A stretch of DNA of 64,000 nucleotides from Bacillota bacterium (GTDB lineage: Bacteria; Bacillota; Dehalobacteriia; UBA4068): the NCBI GenBank assembly GCA_024679955.1, contig JAILCQ010000041.1:1-64000 (forward strand). The letters run 5' to 3'. A model generated the notes under the pieces. It was given only the letters and a program-made list of their open reading frames with translations, searched no databases and was not told where the DNA came from. Below, in pieces: positions 50,978 to 61,002 of the stretch (position 1 is the stretch's first letter; each line of letters opens with the position of its first letter). A program made the translations under genes and the position numbers.

Positions 50978-51750
50978 ACGGCGGCACCTCCCAAGTAGGC
51001 ATGGATCACGTCCGGATCTTTGACCACTTCATTGTACAAACCTTCCGCGATTTTCATACCGGCGTTGAACACCACGATCCTCTGAGGGACCGATTCCATC
51101 ACTTTCATATCATGCTCAATAATGATGATGCAGATATCCTGTATTTTTTCCTTGATCTTGCGGATATCTTCCATCATCGACATGGTTTCTTCATCGTTCA
51201 AACCGGCTGTGGGTTCATCCAGCAGCAACAGGGCGGGATGTCCCACCAAAGCGCGGCTGATCTCGATTCGCCGGCGATCGATATGCGGGATATTCTTGGT
51301 CAATTCATAACGGCGGTCGATCAGCTTGGGATTAAAATAACTGATCATATCCATGCATTCCTGCACGCCCTGATAGATTTCATCATTGGTTTTTTTCGGC
51401 CGCAGGATCACGTCCAGAAAACCGGCTTTTTGCTTGGTGGACAAACCGATCAAAATATTATCGACCACGGATAAGTCCCAGCATAACCGGCTGGCTTGAT
51501 AGGTTCGGGACATGCCTTTTTTAAAGATTTCATACGGCTTCAGACCGGTAATGTTCTCGCCCCGGAAATGCACCGTGCCCTTGCTGGCGGGATAAATACC
51601 GCTGATGATATTGAGGAAGGTGGTTTTTCCGGAGCCGTTGGGGCCGATCAAACCGACCACTTCCTTTGGATCAATGGTAAAATCAACGTCTTTGACAGCC
51701 CAAAGTCCGCCGAAATGGATAGACAGATCTTTCGTTTCCAACAAAGCCAT
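50974..51750 (-). CDS. livG: Branched-chain amino acid ABC transporter ATPase LivG
   Basis: Walker A GPNGSGKTT, the family-specific C-terminal region (IIIEHDMKVMESVPQRIVVFNAGMKIAEGLYNEVVKDPDVIHAYLGG) and Walker B LLLLDEPTAGLNDEE identify LivG. Typical LivG has LSYGxQRRxEIARAL; here the signature region reads IPHIDRRRIEISRALVG, so the LSGGQ-like part is degenerate. Start ATG 51750 after GGGGAGGG is preferred to the track start, giving 258 residues. It is the first gene of the operon, an unusual order with ATPases first. Confidence 0.91.
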   Translation of the reverse strand: MALLETKDLSIHFGGLWAVKDVDFTIDPKEVVGLIGPNGSGKTTFLNIISGIYPASKGTVHFRGENITGLKPYEIFKKGMSRTYQASRLCWDLSVVDNILIGLSTKQKAGFLDVILRPKKTNDEIYQGVQECMDMISYFNPKLIDRRYELTKNIPHIDRRRIEISRALVGHPALLLLDEPTAGLNDEETMSMMEDIRKIKEKIQDICIIIIEHDMKVMESVPQRIVVFNAGMKIAEGLYNEVVKDPDVIHAYLGGAAV

Positions 51751-51981
51751 TCCTATTTTCCCTCCCCGCAGGCAAACCGCAAATACGCGAACAAGCAAAA
51801 AATAGAATGAAAAAACGCCGCTTCCGAATTTCAGATTCAATATTATTTTACTCTGTCATTACTAATCGTTTACCCACCAACCAATTTATTCGTTATCCGG
51901 TCTGATTCTGATTTGTTACAGAATATGTAGAAAGATGAAAATCATGAGAAAAACAGTAAAATAAACGCCTTCCATGATCCG

Positions 51982-54900
51982 CTATTCTTCCGTTTCAATA
52001 AGAATGCCCTCTATATCGCCGCCGTTATGGTTTTCCGTCTGCCAGGAAAAGGGAGCGTCCTTTGGCAAACGGTACAAAAACGGCTTGCCGTTTGCCATAT
52101 ATTCATATTTGTTTTCATTGATTTGCAAATCCGTGGCGGCGGCGCGCGCATACAGGTTTTCCAAAGCGGTGATCGCCAGGATGGTTTGGGCCAGGCTGCC
52201 CTCCGGTTGCGACAAAGCCTGCTCCCGGTACCGGCATAATGCCGCGGACTCTTCCGCGCCGCCCCAGTACAACGAAAGCAATGCCAACAACCAGTTTTCT
52301 TCATCGCTGAAAGCGCCGGCCTGCTGTTCACACCAGGCGTCTACACCGGCGGCAAATCTTTCCGTAAAACAGTTTTTGGCGTTTTGCTCGCCGCCGGATA
52401 AGCACAAGCCCCACAGCAAATAAAAGCATTCGCTGTCCGTCAAGTCCGGGCTTTCCAATAGCCTGTAGATTTCCGGTACCACGCCCGCCCGCAAGGCCGC
52501 CAAACCTGTCAAGGCCAGGACCTGGGATTTTCGATCGTCGGGCTTTATCATGATCCCGCGAAAATACGCTTTCAACAGGGAGGCGTCAACCGTTTGCGGA
52601 TGGGAGGCCGCCACCAGTAAGGAAAGGGTCAGATCCGCCTCCTCATTGGTGCCGGGGGCAATGCCGCCGCTATCCGTCTGCCGGCTCTCCCCTTCCCAAC
52701 CGGGGAAAGCGAAAAACGGTTCCTCATTGTTTTCCGCCGCAAAGGAAGAGAGATAAGCCCGGGCGGCGGCGGCGCTGAACAGCTTGTCGCTGGCGGCGGT
52801 TTCCTCCGCGGGTTGAAGGGCTTCCTCCAACAAATAGCGCCAGTAGGCCGCTCTTACGCCGCTATCCGCCAGCAGCAAAGCCTCCCCCGCCGTCTCTTGC
52901 GCCGCTTCGCCGGCATACACCTGCCGCCAGGTATAGGCCGCCGCCGTATCCGCCTGGGGTTCAGCCCCAGCGTCCGCGCCGCTTACGGCAAAAGGCAAAC
53001 ACAGCGTGGCGCAATAGGCCTCGCCGTCTATGCCTACGGTTTCCACAAGCAAATAATATTCCCCCGTTTGCTGGGGCGACAGCGTTACCGATACTCTTCC
53101 CTGACGATCAGCGGTCAGCAAAGCAAAATATTCCGTCTCGCCCCGGAAATCCCTTGCCGTATCCGCTCCGGCCTGCGGCGAGGAGAAAACTTGCCGTTTG
53201 CCGTTGGTGGAAGCGGCAAAAGAAACATTGCGCCGCAATAAATCCCCGTAAATCCAATCCTGCACATGGGCTGTAGGCGGCGTTTCGCTTTTGATCAGCG
53301 ATACCGCCACATGATAGCCGGGAGCGGCGGTAAGATGGACCGTGCTTTCTTCTCCCAGGCGCTGGGGCAAATCCCCCTCCATATTCAGGTTTGCCCGCCG
53401 GTCGTCGTCATTCAATAGCAAAGAGCAGGGCGGGGTGATCAGATATTCGCCGTTGCGATAGGCCACGCCCCATAAAAAATAGTTGCGCCGGTTTTCCGGT
53501 TCAAACAGACCCAGGTGCCGCGGCTGCTTTTCCACCGCGTAGCCGACAATGCCGCCTTCGTCGCGGATAAACAAATAGCTGCCGGCATCATCGATATCAA
53601 AAGCCATACGATAGGATTCGCCTAAGCGCAGCTGGCTGTCGCCCATACTGATGGTGGGCCCGCTGAAGGCCTGGGTAGGCTCCGTATTCTGCGCAGGCGC
53701 GGCTTCGCCGATACGGAAATCGGCGTCCACCAGGTTTTTGCCGCTTTGACTGATTTCCAGGCGGTAGCGGCCCTGCCGCAAATAGGGTAATTGCCATTCC
53801 CCCTGGAAAAAATATCCGTCCAAAGGGGCGTATATGCGGTATAAGGGCGCGGTCTCCCCTTCCCGGTACAAATATACGGAAACCCGTTCGTAGGCCAGAG
53901 CCGAGCCGTCCACCGGCTGCACCAGTCCCCAAAAACGCAGCGTATCTCCGTTTTGATATACATCCTTATCCAAATACAAATAGCGCCACAAAAACGGCTT
54001 GTTCTCTTCTTCCGGGCTGTAGCCGAAATCCTGCACCACCAGGGTGCTGCCATCGTGAGTCAGCAAATATACTTCATCCTGGGGAAAGCGATCCAGCAAA
54101 ATCGCGCCGCCGCTATCCGCGGTATAGGTTTGTTCCTGGCGATGGGCCACGACCCTGGCATTGGCGGCAGGTTCACCGCTAAGGGAATGATGGGCCCAGA
54201 TGAGCAGTTTGTTTCCGCCGGCAGCGGAAAAGGCGGAAAGATCGTTGACCTGAAACAGCTGCAGGCATTGCTGATCCTGATATTTGGCGCAAAGCGCATA
54301 ATAGCCGCCGGCCTGCGGGGAAATCTGCAGAAGCCAGCTATTGTCCTCCGCCCTTTGCAGCGGTTTTGTCCCGGCTTCCAACAGTTTCGCCTCCCGGCCC
54401 AGCAGTTCCGGGGAGGAAGCTTGTCCCAGGCCCCATTGGGGATATATCCATTGCAGGCGGCATAAACAAGCGGCAAAGCTCTCCGCATCCGGCAAAGCAT
54501 ACAGAGAAAAGGGCATTTCCGGCGTTTCCTGGCCTTCGCCGGGATCGCCATCGGAAAAATGCAGGGCAAAGGACGGCGCTTCCGCCGCCGTGAACACAGA
54601 AGCGCCGCGCATACGCCAGACCGTCCGGGCCGGTCCTTCCGGATCTGGCTCTGTTTCAAAAGCAAAGCTTACCGGCTCCGCCAGCTGCAACTCCCCATCC
54701 TCCAGGGGCAGCGCGGAAAGGGAAACATGATAAACGGTAAGCCCCTGCCAACCGTTATCCGGCTGAAAATACAAGGTTTGCCCCTGCTGGGAAAAAACGC
54801 CGGAGACAGCCGGATCGATCGTCACATACGCCTTCAGACGGCTGGCGTCCACCGGCAGCGTGCGGTTCAAAGTCAGCTCCATAGCGGCATGAAGCGGCGT

Positions 54901-55320
54901 CTGGGTTTGCTGATCCGCCGGCCGGTGTTCCGATACGGCCAGAGGCTCGCTGGTCTGCGCCGCCCAGGAAACCGGTTTGCCGGTGGTATTCAAGGTAAAA
55001 ACGTATACCGTTCCTTCGTTCAAAGGCTGGGCCGGCACCAGCAATACTTCCGATGCGGTTTTGCCCTGATGTACGCCCAGCTCGATTTCTGGTTCCACCT
55101 GCAGATAGCGGCCAACCGAAGCGGAAGAAACGTTTTCCGGAAAGGTCAGGGAAAAAGAAGAGGTCACGTCAACGCCTAGGGGCGTATCGATGCTGGGACG
55201 GAGAACCGCTTCCTTCGCCACCGCTTCGTCAATATCCTGAACCCAGCCCAAAAGCAGATATATGATGGAAAAAGCGGCGATCAAAATGACCGCGATAAAT
55301 CCCCATGTCAATTTGGACAT
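51982..55320 (-). CDS. Alpha-2-macroglobulin-like membrane-anchored protein
   Basis: Start ATG 55320 follows GGAGG. An N-terminal membrane anchor (LTWGFIAVILIAAFSIIYLLLGWV) is followed by Ig-like/Big_5 domains (about residues 40-235) and MG2-type domains (YLYLDKDVYQNGDTLRFWGLVQP, about 395-520). Further beta domains come next, and then a helical C-terminal part (about 890-1085) that resembles the alpha-toroid of macroglobulins. No CxEQ thioester motif is found. Bacterial macroglobulins trap proteases at the surface; a thioester-free member may act mainly as a structural or adhesion protein. Length is 1112 residues. Confidence 0.8.
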   Translation of the reverse strand: MSKLTWGFIAVILIAAFSIIYLLLGWVQDIDEAVAKEAVLRPSIDTPLGVDVTSSFSLTFPENVSSASVGRYLQVEPEIELGVHQGKTASEVLLVPAQPLNEGTVYVFTLNTTGKPVSWAAQTSEPLAVSEHRPADQQTQTPLHAAMELTLNRTLPVDASRLKAYVTIDPAVSGVFSQQGQTLYFQPDNGWQGLTVYHVSLSALPLEDGELQLAEPVSFAFETEPDPEGPARTVWRMRGASVFTAAEAPSFALHFSDGDPGEGQETPEMPFSLYALPDAESFAACLCRLQWIYPQWGLGQASSPELLGREAKLLEAGTKPLQRAEDNSWLLQISPQAGGYYALCAKYQDQQCLQLFQVNDLSAFSAAGGNKLLIWAHHSLSGEPAANARVVAHRQEQTYTADSGGAILLDRFPQDEVYLLTHDGSTLVVQDFGYSPEEENKPFLWRYLYLDKDVYQNGDTLRFWGLVQPVDGSALAYERVSVYLYREGETAPLYRIYAPLDGYFFQGEWQLPYLRQGRYRLEISQSGKNLVDADFRIGEAAPAQNTEPTQAFSGPTISMGDSQLRLGESYRMAFDIDDAGSYLFIRDEGGIVGYAVEKQPRHLGLFEPENRRNYFLWGVAYRNGEYLITPPCSLLLNDDDRRANLNMEGDLPQRLGEESTVHLTAAPGYHVAVSLIKSETPPTAHVQDWIYGDLLRRNVSFAASTNGKRQVFSSPQAGADTARDFRGETEYFALLTADRQGRVSVTLSPQQTGEYYLLVETVGIDGEAYCATLCLPFAVSGADAGAEPQADTAAAYTWRQVYAGEAAQETAGEALLLADSGVRAAYWRYLLEEALQPAEETAASDKLFSAAAARAYLSSFAAENNEEPFFAFPGWEGESRQTDSGGIAPGTNEEADLTLSLLVAASHPQTVDASLLKAYFRGIMIKPDDRKSQVLALTGLAALRAGVVPEIYRLLESPDLTDSECFYLLWGLCLSGGEQNAKNCFTERFAAGVDAWCEQQAGAFSDEENWLLALLSLYWGGAEESAALCRYREQALSQPEGSLAQTILAITALENLYARAAATDLQINENKYEYMANGKPFLYRLPKDAPFSWQTENHNGGDIEGILIETEE

Positions 55321-55450
55321 TTTCCCGCGTCCTCCCTTTCGTTTTCTCGGCACGGCAAATAAACATGATTCATTATACACCACTTCCCTGCGCTTTTCAA
55401 ATCGCCCTGTTCGTCATGGGCTGTTCCCGGCTGCAGGCAGCGGCAAAAAC

Positions 55451-55490
55451 GCAAAAACCGCCGGTCAAGAGTTATTGTTCTCGACCGGCG
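55451..55490 (-). terminator. Terminator after prsA
   Basis: On the minus strand a stem CGCCGGTCGAGA/TCTTGACCGGCGG with an 8-nt loop is followed by TTTTTGCGTTTTT. It lies 62 bp past the prsA stop. Confidence 0.85.
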
Positions 55491-55551
55491 ATCGTCTTTT
55501 CCCACGCTTGCTTCAAAATCCTCTACGGCAAACGCTTTATGCTGTGAGCTG

Positions 55552-56679
55552 CTATTTGGCAGCCTCTTCTTCAGCAGCCTCCTCACCTTCGGCGGCGTCA
55601 TCCGTATTGGCGGCGTCATCCGTATTGGCGCCGTCTTCGGTAGCGGCGTCATCTTCGGTAGCGGCGTCATCGCCGTTCTCCTCATCCGTATCGGCGGGGA
55701 GCTCATAGTAACGGAATTTGCCCAGCATTTCCACATCCGCTTCATTGTTCATGTTTTCCAGCAATTCGCTGATTTTGGCGGTGATTTCTTCATTGCTCAC
55801 GGATTTCATGCTGTTTTTCACCACTTCCGCCGAAGCTTCATAGCCGCTGCGGATATCGTCGATTTTGATGATGTGATAACCGGCGGAGGATTTCACCGGC
55901 TTCAGGGTATAATCGCCCACTTCATCCAGGTCGAAAGCCGCTTCGGTATATTCTTCGTAGAAGGAGGTGCCGCTTTCTACGTCCACGCCTTCGGCGTTGA
56001 TGTAATTATCCAAAGCGCCGCCATTTTCCGCACTGCCGTCCGTGGAATACTCTTTGGCCAGCTCGGCAAAATCCGCGCCGTCCTTCAATTGCTTGATCAG
56101 ATCCATGGCCAGATCATAGGCTTCATCCATGGCTTTTTCATCTTCGGGATCCGCGCCGATGAGGATATGAGAGGTTTTGCGGCTGTCCCATTTGGCGGGG
56201 TCTTCGTTATAGAGCGCTTCGGCCGCTTCGTCGGTGACTTCGATCGCGTCCATCAATTCCTTTTGCACAGCATTGTACAGATCCACATACATGCTGTTGA
56301 TCATCATGGAGCGATACGCGCCGTAAGACAAGATATCCTTGAGGTAATTGTCTTCCCAGGTGATACCGTAAGTATTGGTGGCCAGTTGCCGGATCAATTC
56401 GCCGCTTTTTACCACTTCCCAGCTATAGGATTCCATATCCCCCAGGGTGGAAGAAGCGCTTTCTTCATCCAACAGATCCACGCCCATATAGGTCTTGAAA
56501 TAATCGTAGTAGTTGTTATAGTTATCCAGGAAATTGGAAGAGAAATAGTAGTCCAATTCCTCCTGATAAACCGGTTCGCCGTTGATCTTGGCAAAGACTT
56601 TGCCGGTACCGTCATTGGCCGAGCAACCGGCGCCTAGCAGCAATAAAGCGATCAATAAAACAACAAATACTTTTTTCAA
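55552..56679 (-). CDS. prsA: PrsA-type lipoprotein foldase (PpiC domain)
   Basis: The lipobox LLLGAGC (cysteine 19) anchors the protein. A SurA-like N-domain precedes the parvulin domain (KTSHILIGADPEDEKAMDEAYDLAMDLIKQLKDGADFAELAKEYSTDGSAENGGAL to GYHIIKIDDI). PrsA folds secreted proteins outside the membrane. The C-terminus carries an acidic Ala/Asp/Glu/Thr tail of about 45 residues (DDAATED and NTDDAA repeats). Length is 375 residues. Confidence 0.92.
   Translation of the reverse strand: MKKVFVVLLIALLLLGAGCSANDGTGKVFAKINGEPVYQEELDYYFSSNFLDNYNNYYDYFKTYMGVDLLDEESASSTLGDMESYSWEVVKSGELIRQLATNTYGITWEDNYLKDILSYGAYRSMMINSMYVDLYNAVQKELMDAIEVTDEAAEALYNEDPAKWDSRKTSHILIGADPEDEKAMDEAYDLAMDLIKQLKDGADFAELAKEYSTDGSAENGGALDNYINAEGVDVESGTSFYEEYTEAAFDLDEVGDYTLKPVKSSAGYHIIKIDDIRSGYEASAEVVKNSMKSVSNEEITAKISELLENMNNEADVEMLGKFRYYELPADTDEENGDDAATEDDAATEDGANTDDAANTDDAAEGEEAAEEEAAK
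55555..55690 (-). repeat. Tandem-like repeats coding the acidic tail of PrsA
   Basis: GGCGGCGTCATCCGTATT occurs twice in succession and GGTAGCGGCGTCATC twice nearby, giving the DDAATED/NTDDAA peptide repeats. Length variation between strains would be expected. Confidence 0.7.
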
Positions 56680-56802
56680 AAGATATCATCCTTTCTATAG
56701 CAACATATTTATTGCAATTCAGGCGGCCTCAATCAAGCGCCACCACAATATAATAACACAATGCACAAGAAATAGTAAACTGAAATTTTAATGAAAATTA
56801 TT

Positions 56803-59800
56803 CTATTTTCGCGCAGAGACCAAACGGGCCAGTTCCTGCAAAACGGCCAAAGCCAATTCCGCCCGGGGCAAGGGTTGGTCGATCCCGGCGGTTTTGATCC
56901 ACAAGGCAAAACCCTTTTTCTCGGAAAAAGACAGACGCCTGGGCCACTTGTCCAGCAACGCCAATAAATCTTCGCCGTTCAAAGGATGATTGTCTGCAAA
57001 TTTGATTTCTATGCCGGTGTCCTTTTGCATAATGGATACGATGGAAAGCAATCGGGCCGGCGCCTTGATTTTGCCCAGCAATAGCAGATTTTTCAATTGA
57101 TCGGGCAAGGCTCCGTACCGGTCCGCCAGTTGGCCGGCCAATTTATCCACTTCCGCCACCTCTTGCGCGGCGGCGATTTTTTTATAGATCTCCACTTTCA
57201 AATCGTCGGCGGCGATATAATCATCCGGGATATAAGCGTCCAGCTGCAATTCCAGCATGGTGGCGATGGATTGGGGTTCTTCGGGCGCGCCTTCCGCTTT
57301 GGCCACCTCTTCCTGCAATAATTTGCAATACATATCAAAGCCCAAAGCCAAAATATGGCCGTGCTGTTCCGCGCCCAGCAAATTACCGGCCCCCCGCAAT
57401 TCCAAATCCCGCATGGCGATTTTAAAGCCCGCGCCCAATTCAGTAAAATCCCGAATGGCGATCAGCCTTTTTTTGGCGGTATCGGATATCTTTTTGTCTT
57501 TGCGATAGGTAAAATAGGCGAAAGCCTGCCGGGAAGAACGGCCCACCCGGCCCCGCAGCTGATACAGCTGGGATAAGCCGTACATATCCGCCTGATCCAC
57601 GATCAGCGTATTGACATTGGCGATATCCAGGCCGTTTTCGATGATGGTGGTGCAAAGCAGGATATCCGCTTCCCCCTGATCGAAGCGGAACATCACTTCC
57701 GCCAATTCCCTTTCGTTCATTTGCCCATGGGCTACAGCGATGCGGGCCTGGGGCAACTGAACCTGCAGCTCCGCCGCCACGTCGTATATGCTGGCCACCC
57801 GGTTGTGCACATAATACACCTGGCCGCCTCTGGCCAATTCCCGGGCGATGGCGTCCCGGATCAGCTTTTGATGATATTCCACTACATAGGTTTGCACCGG
57901 CCGCCTGTCCTGAGGCGGCGTATTGATGATGCTCATATCCCGCAAGCCCACCAAAGACATATGCAAAGTGCGGGGTATGGGCGTCGCCGATAAAGTCAGC
58001 ACGTCGATGCTGGCCTTCCACTCTTTGATCCTTTCTTTATGGGCCACGCCGAAACGCTGTTCCTCATCGACGATCAACAAGCCCAAATCTTTAAAGGTCA
58101 CGTCCTTGGACAGCAAGCGATGGGTGCCTACCACGATATCGATGGCGCCGGCGGCCAAGCCTTCCAGGATGCGCTTCTGCTCCTTGGCAGAATAAAAACG
58201 GGAAAGCCCGGCGATTTTTATGGGGTAGCCGGCGAAACGTTCCTCTATGGTGCGCAAATGCTGCTGCGTCAATACGGTGCTGGGGGTCAAAAACGCCACC
58301 TGTTTGCCGTCCATCACCCCTTTGAATGCCGCCCGCAGGGCCACTTCGGTTTTGCCGTAACCCACATCGCCGCAGAGCAAACGGTCCATGATTTTCCGGC
58401 TTTCCATATCCGCCTTGATTTCCGCCAGGGACTGGAGCTGATCCGGGGTTTCCTCAAAGGGAAAAGCGTCTTCAAATTCCTGCTGCCAGGGGGTATCGGG
58501 CGAAAAAGCGTAGCCCTCCCCTCTCTCTCTTTGGGCGTATAAAGTCAACAGCTCTTGCGCCATATCCCGCACGGATTTTCTGGCCCTGGCCTTGGCTTTT
58601 TGCCAATGATCGCCGCCCAAACGGTAGATTTTCGGCTGCACGCCGTCGTTGCCGATATATTTTTGGATCAGATCCAATTGATCCACCGGCACATACAGTT
58701 TGTCCTGACCGGCATAGCGTATCAGCAAATAATCCCTGGCCACATGGCCGACGCTCAAACGTTCCACACCCACATATTGGCCGATGCCCTGATGGGCGTG
58801 GACCACGTAATCGCCGGGGCGCAGATCCAAAAAATTGCCGATTTTTTCCCCTTCTTTATACCGCCGACGGGGTCTGGTCTTCCCCTCCCGGGCGAACAGG
58901 TCTTTTTCGGTCACCAGGGCCAAAGCCAGATCGCTGCTTTCAAAGCCTTTGGTAAAAGCGGCGTCCAGCAAAGTCACCGGCGGCAAATCGTATTCCCGCA
59001 GCAATTCCTCTTCCCTTTTGCGGCGGATATCCGAGGTGGCGCTGATAAAAACCTGCCAGCCGCTGCCGCGGAAGCGCCGCATATCTCCGGCAAACAGCTG
59101 CGGCGAGGCGGCGTAAAGCGGTATGTCCCGGCTGGATATTTCCCGGCGGCATACCGCCTCCGGGCCGGTTTCATGAGGCGGCAGCTGGCCGATCCGGAGC
59201 AGCGGCCCTTGGTGCAGCCTGTCCGATAGCCCGGAAAAAGAAAGATAATTGTCAAAGAAGGAAGGCAAAAGCCGGCCTTCCTGCAGCATATCGCTGTACC
59301 GTTCATGCCTTTCTTTATCCTGCTGCACCGCTTCCTCCAGGATCTGATCCGCCTCGTCCAAAACCACCGGGCCCCGGCCCATATAATCCAGCAGGCAAGC
59401 GGGCCGGCCGTAAAAATAAGGGGTAAGCATTTCCAGAGAATTATCCCAAACGTCTTCCTGCAGAAACTCCCGCAGTTGTCCGCAGAACTCCGTAAAGCGC
59501 ATTTTTTCCTCTCCATGGTAGGAGGAAATGTTTTTCTGATATTCCGCCTCCAGCATTTGCAGGGCCCGGTCTTTGACCTGGCCGTTGATGGGGGTTTCCC
59601 GCCCCGGCGTCAGCAGTATCTCACCCAGATCCTGCTTGGACAACTGATCCGCCGGGTCGAAGGTCCGCAGGGATTCCAGTTCGTCGTCAAAAAACTCCAG
59701 TCGCACCGGATCGGCGGCGGTAAAGGGGAAAATATCCATCACGCTGCCGCGACGGCTGAAAGCGCCGGGGATCTCCGTAAGCGTTTGCCGTTCATAGCCC

Positions 59801-60297
59801 ATTTGTATCAAGGTCTCGGCCAAGGCGTCCATGGGTCGAACGTCTCCTGCACGCAAACGCAAATGCGCGCCGGAAAAGACTTGCGGCGGCGCTATATTGC
59901 GGCACAGGGAATTGACGCTGGCCACGGCCAGCAGGGTCTCTCCTTGGCACAAGCGGGAGAGCGCCCGGATGCGGGCGGCGGACAGTTCTATATTGCGGCC
60001 GAACACCTGAAAAGGCAATAACTCCATAGCGGGAAAGAACATGCAGGCGTCCCCCAAATAGGGGCGTATATTTTCCGCCAATCTGGCCCCTTCCTCTTCT
60101 CCGGGGGTGATCAGCAGCATGGGCTGCCGCAGATCCAAAAACAAAGCGGCCAACCAGGCAGCTTTCAAACCTTCGGCAGCGCCGCTGAATTCCGCGCAGC
60201 GCCGCTGCCGCAGCGCCTGCAGCAAATCGCCGTAGCTGTCGCTGCCCCGGCAAATGTCCAGTATCGCCCCGGTATCCAGTTTTACAGTTTCGGACAT
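56803..60297 (-). CDS. mfd: Transcription-repair coupling factor
   Basis: Mfd removes stalled RNA polymerase and recruits UvrA. The N-terminal UvrB-like module (about 1-470), the RNA polymerase-interaction domain (LRPGDYVVHAHQGIGQYVGVERL), the RecG-like helicase (Walker A GDVGYGKTEVA, Walker B LLIVDEEQRFGV, LTLSATPIPRTL, HGQMNERELAEVM, QLRGRVGRSSRQAFAYF) and the C-terminal TRCF domain are all present. Length is 1164 residues. It follows pth by 11 bp, the common pth-mfd order of Bacillota. Confidence 0.97.
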   Translation of the reverse strand: MSETVKLDTGAILDICRGSDSYGDLLQALRQRRCAEFSGAAEGLKAAWLAALFLDLRQPMLLITPGEEEGARLAENIRPYLGDACMFFPAMELLPFQVFGRNIELSAARIRALSRLCQGETLLAVASVNSLCRNIAPPQVFSGAHLRLRAGDVRPMDALAETLIQMGYERQTLTEIPGAFSRRGSVMDIFPFTAADPVRLEFFDDELESLRTFDPADQLSKQDLGEILLTPGRETPINGQVKDRALQMLEAEYQKNISSYHGEEKMRFTEFCGQLREFLQEDVWDNSLEMLTPYFYGRPACLLDYMGRGPVVLDEADQILEEAVQQDKERHERYSDMLQEGRLLPSFFDNYLSFSGLSDRLHQGPLLRIGQLPPHETGPEAVCRREISSRDIPLYAASPQLFAGDMRRFRGSGWQVFISATSDIRRKREEELLREYDLPPVTLLDAAFTKGFESSDLALALVTEKDLFAREGKTRPRRRYKEGEKIGNFLDLRPGDYVVHAHQGIGQYVGVERLSVGHVARDYLLIRYAGQDKLYVPVDQLDLIQKYIGNDGVQPKIYRLGGDHWQKAKARARKSVRDMAQELLTLYAQRERGEGYAFSPDTPWQQEFEDAFPFEETPDQLQSLAEIKADMESRKIMDRLLCGDVGYGKTEVALRAAFKGVMDGKQVAFLTPSTVLTQQHLRTIEERFAGYPIKIAGLSRFYSAKEQKRILEGLAAGAIDIVVGTHRLLSKDVTFKDLGLLIVDEEQRFGVAHKERIKEWKASIDVLTLSATPIPRTLHMSLVGLRDMSIINTPPQDRRPVQTYVVEYHQKLIRDAIARELARGGQVYYVHNRVASIYDVAAELQVQLPQARIAVAHGQMNERELAEVMFRFDQGEADILLCTTIIENGLDIANVNTLIVDQADMYGLSQLYQLRGRVGRSSRQAFAYFTYRKDKKISDTAKKRLIAIRDFTELGAGFKIAMRDLELRGAGNLLGAEQHGHILALGFDMYCKLLQEEVAKAEGAPEEPQSIATMLELQLDAYIPDDYIAADDLKVEIYKKIAAAQEVAEVDKLAGQLADRYGALPDQLKNLLLLGKIKAPARLLSIVSIMQKDTGIEIKFADNHPLNGEDLLALLDKWPRRLSFSEKKGFALWIKTAGIDQPLPRAELALAVLQELARLVSARK

Positions 60298-60308
60298 AGA
60301 TTCTCCAT

Positions 60309-60896
60309 TTATTCTTCTTCGATCGCAGGTACGGCCAAGTCCATACCATTATATTGATTCATAGCCGCGCCTATGCCGTTTTCCAGCCAGTATAGGGAGG
60401 CCTCCGCCGCCGTGGCAAAGGTTTTGGCAAAATACGGCGCTTCCCCGGCGCTGAACCGGGATAAAACATAATCCGCCGTAGAAAAAGGGGCCTTGCCCAC
60501 GCCGATTTTGATGCGGTTGATTTCTGTAGAAGCAAATTGGCCGATAATGGACTTCCAGCCGTTATGGCCGCCGTCCCTGCCGCCGCGTTTCAACCGCATG
60601 GCTGCCGGGGGCAAATCCAAATCGTCGCTGATGATCAGTATATCCGCCAACTCTATATGGTAATAAGAAGCCAAGGCATACAAAGGAACGCCGCTGGCAT
60701 TCATATAGGATTGGGGCTTGGCCAGCAAAACTTTTTCGCCATGCCAAAAAGCGGCTGTCGTCAGATTATTATGCTCTTTTTTATGAAAATCTACCGACAG
60801 TTTGCCGGCGATTTGATCCAATGTCAAAAAGCCGCAATTGTGCCGGGTGCCGGCATAGCGCAAGCCGGGATTTCCCAAACCGGCGATCAATTTCAT
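60309..60896 (-). CDS. pth: Peptidyl-tRNA hydrolase
   Basis: Pth releases peptides from peptidyl-tRNA. The protein begins MKLIAGLGNPGLRYAGTRHNCGF, with the catalytic histidine in TRHN, and has LLAKPQSYMNASG, IISDDLDLPPAAMRLKRGG and GGHNGWKSII. Start ATG 60896 after AAAGGAAG is clear, because the track ORF extends 120 residues into a non-conserved region that overlaps the divergent gene. Length is 195 residues. Confidence 0.96.
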   Translation of the reverse strand: MKLIAGLGNPGLRYAGTRHNCGFLTLDQIAGKLSVDFHKKEHNNLTTAAFWHGEKVLLAKPQSYMNASGVPLYALASYYHIELADILIISDDLDLPPAAMRLKRGGRDGGHNGWKSIIGQFASTEINRIKIGVGKAPFSTADYVLSRFSAGEAPYFAKTFATAAEASLYWLENGIGAAMNQYNGMDLAVPAIEEE

Positions 60897-61002
60897 TTCT
60901 ATTCTTCCTTTGCTTAAAAAAATTACCGGCCCATAAAATACGGGCATAAACAGATAAATTATAAAATATATATTGATAAAAATCAATTCCGAGGTGAAAC
61001 CA

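Noticed and set aside
52300-52400. GGEQN and CEQQ strings in the macroglobulin-like protein as possible thioester motifs
   Set aside because: Neither fits the Cys-x-Glu-Gln order, and both lie near the C-terminal end with too little sequence after them for a full thioester domain.
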